From positions 61,555,968-61,619,967 of the forward strand of contig CM055273.1 of the NCBI GenBank assembly GCA_029237695.1: a stretch of DNA of 64,000 nt, written 5' to 3'. Below are positions 63,005 to 64,000 of this stretch, piece after piece. Source of the DNA: Conchocele bisecta. Taxonomy: Eukaryota > Mollusca > Bivalvia > Lucinida > Thyasiridae. Below the pieces are notes generated by a model. That model was not told where the DNA came from and searched no databases. It worked only from the letters and a program-made list of their open reading frames with translations. Made by a program: the position numbers and the translations under genes. Within the stretch, counting starts at the first letter, position 1. Every line of letters starts with the position of its first letter.

Positions 63005-63450
63005 ATGTGTCTGTGACTGGAGAAATGGGGCTTATGGGATTTGCGACCAGTGTAGATACACATATCCGCACAGGATCTGCACTGTTCACCATTGCATCAA
63101 TGAAATCTCCATCATGCTTCTAACAAGCCACATCATTATCAGGCTACAAGTGTGTACTATTTGATCAGGAGCTACACTGGCCACAAATCCAATAAACCAC
63201 ATTCTCCTGTCACAGCCACCGGTTAAAGTAACAGACCAATACCTATAAATACATTAAATATACCTAAAAACATCAATAAGTGAAATAAAATAGGCTAAAC
63301 AAATTATTTACTCCCATATATCACACATGGAGTAAATACATTTTGTTTAGCTTATTTTTCTCTCACTTATTGATGATCTTAGGTATATTTAATGTATTTA
63401 TAGGCCATGGTCTGTTACTTCAACCTGAGGTCACAGCCACATATGTGTAA
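63005..63450. mobile_element. MITE F split by a hAT-type palindrome
   Basis: GTGTCTGTGACTGGAGAAAT at the left and GGTCACAGCCACATATGTG at the right. The insert is 63217-63429. Bases 62570-63000 hold nothing I recognise. Confidence 0.75.
63217..63429. mobile_element. 213-bp palindromic hAT-type MITE with 8-bp target duplication
   Basis: GTCACAGC occurs at 63209-63216 and 63430-63437. The arms CACCGGTTAAAGTAACAGAC and its inverse belong to the same family as 40512-40744. Confidence 0.87.
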
Positions 63451-63684
63451 AAGCATAGTAAATATATTTCTGACTATTTCAATATCTAGTCCTTCAAGTG
63501 TCACATAATCAGAAATGTACAAATGTCATTCTGTCCACCACAAGAAGGAGTCACCGATTGAAAAAATATTGACAAATCTTAAAACTGCACAAGTCAGATT
63601 TGTGTGAATAAGATTCATTCTCAATTCCATCAACACAAGAAGTAACATGTCTTCACGACACATCCTTTCAACAGGTTGATTAGA

Positions 63685-63765
63685 TGATTAGAGCAGAAAT
63701 TAGAATTAAGAACCACACAAACACTGCCGCTGGCATGGATGGTACTCCGGTTAAATGGTTAATTT
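63685..63765 (+). pseudogene. Possible LINE reverse-transcriptase remnant
   Basis: One frame reads NTAAGMDGTPVKWL, which resembles the APGxDGIPxxxL motif at the start of the RT domain of non-LTR retrotransposons. Stops follow downstream and no other RT block is convincing before 64000. Confidence 0.3.
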
Positions 63766-64000
63766 TTTTGTAACTGAACTTGTCTTTCTCAAGCTCTTCC
63801 TCGAGGGTTATATTTTCAGATGTCGCTGATCTTAAGATAATGACAGTCTGTCATGGCGACACTATATTTTGCTTCATGTAGGTCAGGAACTGGATCAGTT
63901 CCCATTTCGCGAGTGTTTGGCAACTTGTTGCTCAGGTGGAGTAGTGTCTTCGGACAGCGATTCTTCTGGTGGCCTTTGTCCTTCAACAGCAGAATGAGAA

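Noticed and set aside
58199..64000. Remaining PDX1 exons (PVMAK lysine segment, IGHF, GTGN)
   Set aside because: I looked for these conserved blocks on the plus strand and found none; the rest must lie beyond 64 kb or be missing.

Overview
The window is eukaryotic and animal, most likely from a marine bivalve or closely related mollusc. The evidence is a seven-exon KMT5-type histone methyltransferase of metazoan layout, GT-AG introns, AT-rich intergenic DNA, and very dense mollusc-style mobile elements (SINEs ending in AAAC or TCAC tails, palindromic MITEs, and rolling-circle-like elements carrying satellite arrays). The assignment to molluscs is inference; no species can be named from the sequence.

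Three protein genes are supported. (1) 12.1-34.8 kb, plus strand: a complete KMT5B/KMT5C (SUV420H) H4K20 methyltransferase. I could join seven coding exons in phase, giving 1000 residues, with the SET domain in exons 3-5 and a 697-residue tail in the last exon. (2) 47.4-48.4 kb, minus strand: a complete two-exon PdxT/SNO/PDX2 glutaminase subunit of pyridoxal 5'-phosphate (vitamin B6) synthase, 226 residues. (3) From 54.6 kb, plus strand: the first three coding exons of PdxS/SNZ/PDX1, the synthase subunit of the same enzyme; the rest lies beyond the window. The two B6 genes sit head to head across 6.2 kb. In the known enzyme PdxT releases ammonia from glutamine and channels it to PdxS, which builds PLP from a pentose phosphate and a triose phosphate, so the pair encodes both halves of one complex.

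Everything else is repeat-derived or has no recognisable content. 0-12 kb: TA-inserting DNA transposons, a 148-bp satellite array (2.9-4.6 kb), other arrays and MITEs. 12-35 kb: KMT5 with introns packed with repeats, including two nested rolling-circle-like (Helentron/Helitron2-like) elements at 17.65-20.5 and 21.1-24.3 kb. 35-47 kb: SINEs with clear target duplications, palindromic MITEs and a further rolling-circle-like element (38.6-40.1 kb). 48.4-54.6 kb: the shared upstream region of the B6 pair, holding a 0.92-kb foldback element made of 20-bp repeats just upstream of PDX1. 58-64 kb: repeat G, tandem arrays, SINEs, a hAT-type palindrome and a possible reverse-transcriptase remnant.

The observations most worth following are the divergent animal vitamin B6 pair, a one-base phase problem at the PDX1 exon 2/3 junction, the foldback array between the pair, a hairpin that buries the PDX2 stop codon, the repeated placement of transposon ends against KMT5 3' splice sites, and several insertions whose exact ends can be read because an unoccupied copy or a host repeat is also present in the window.
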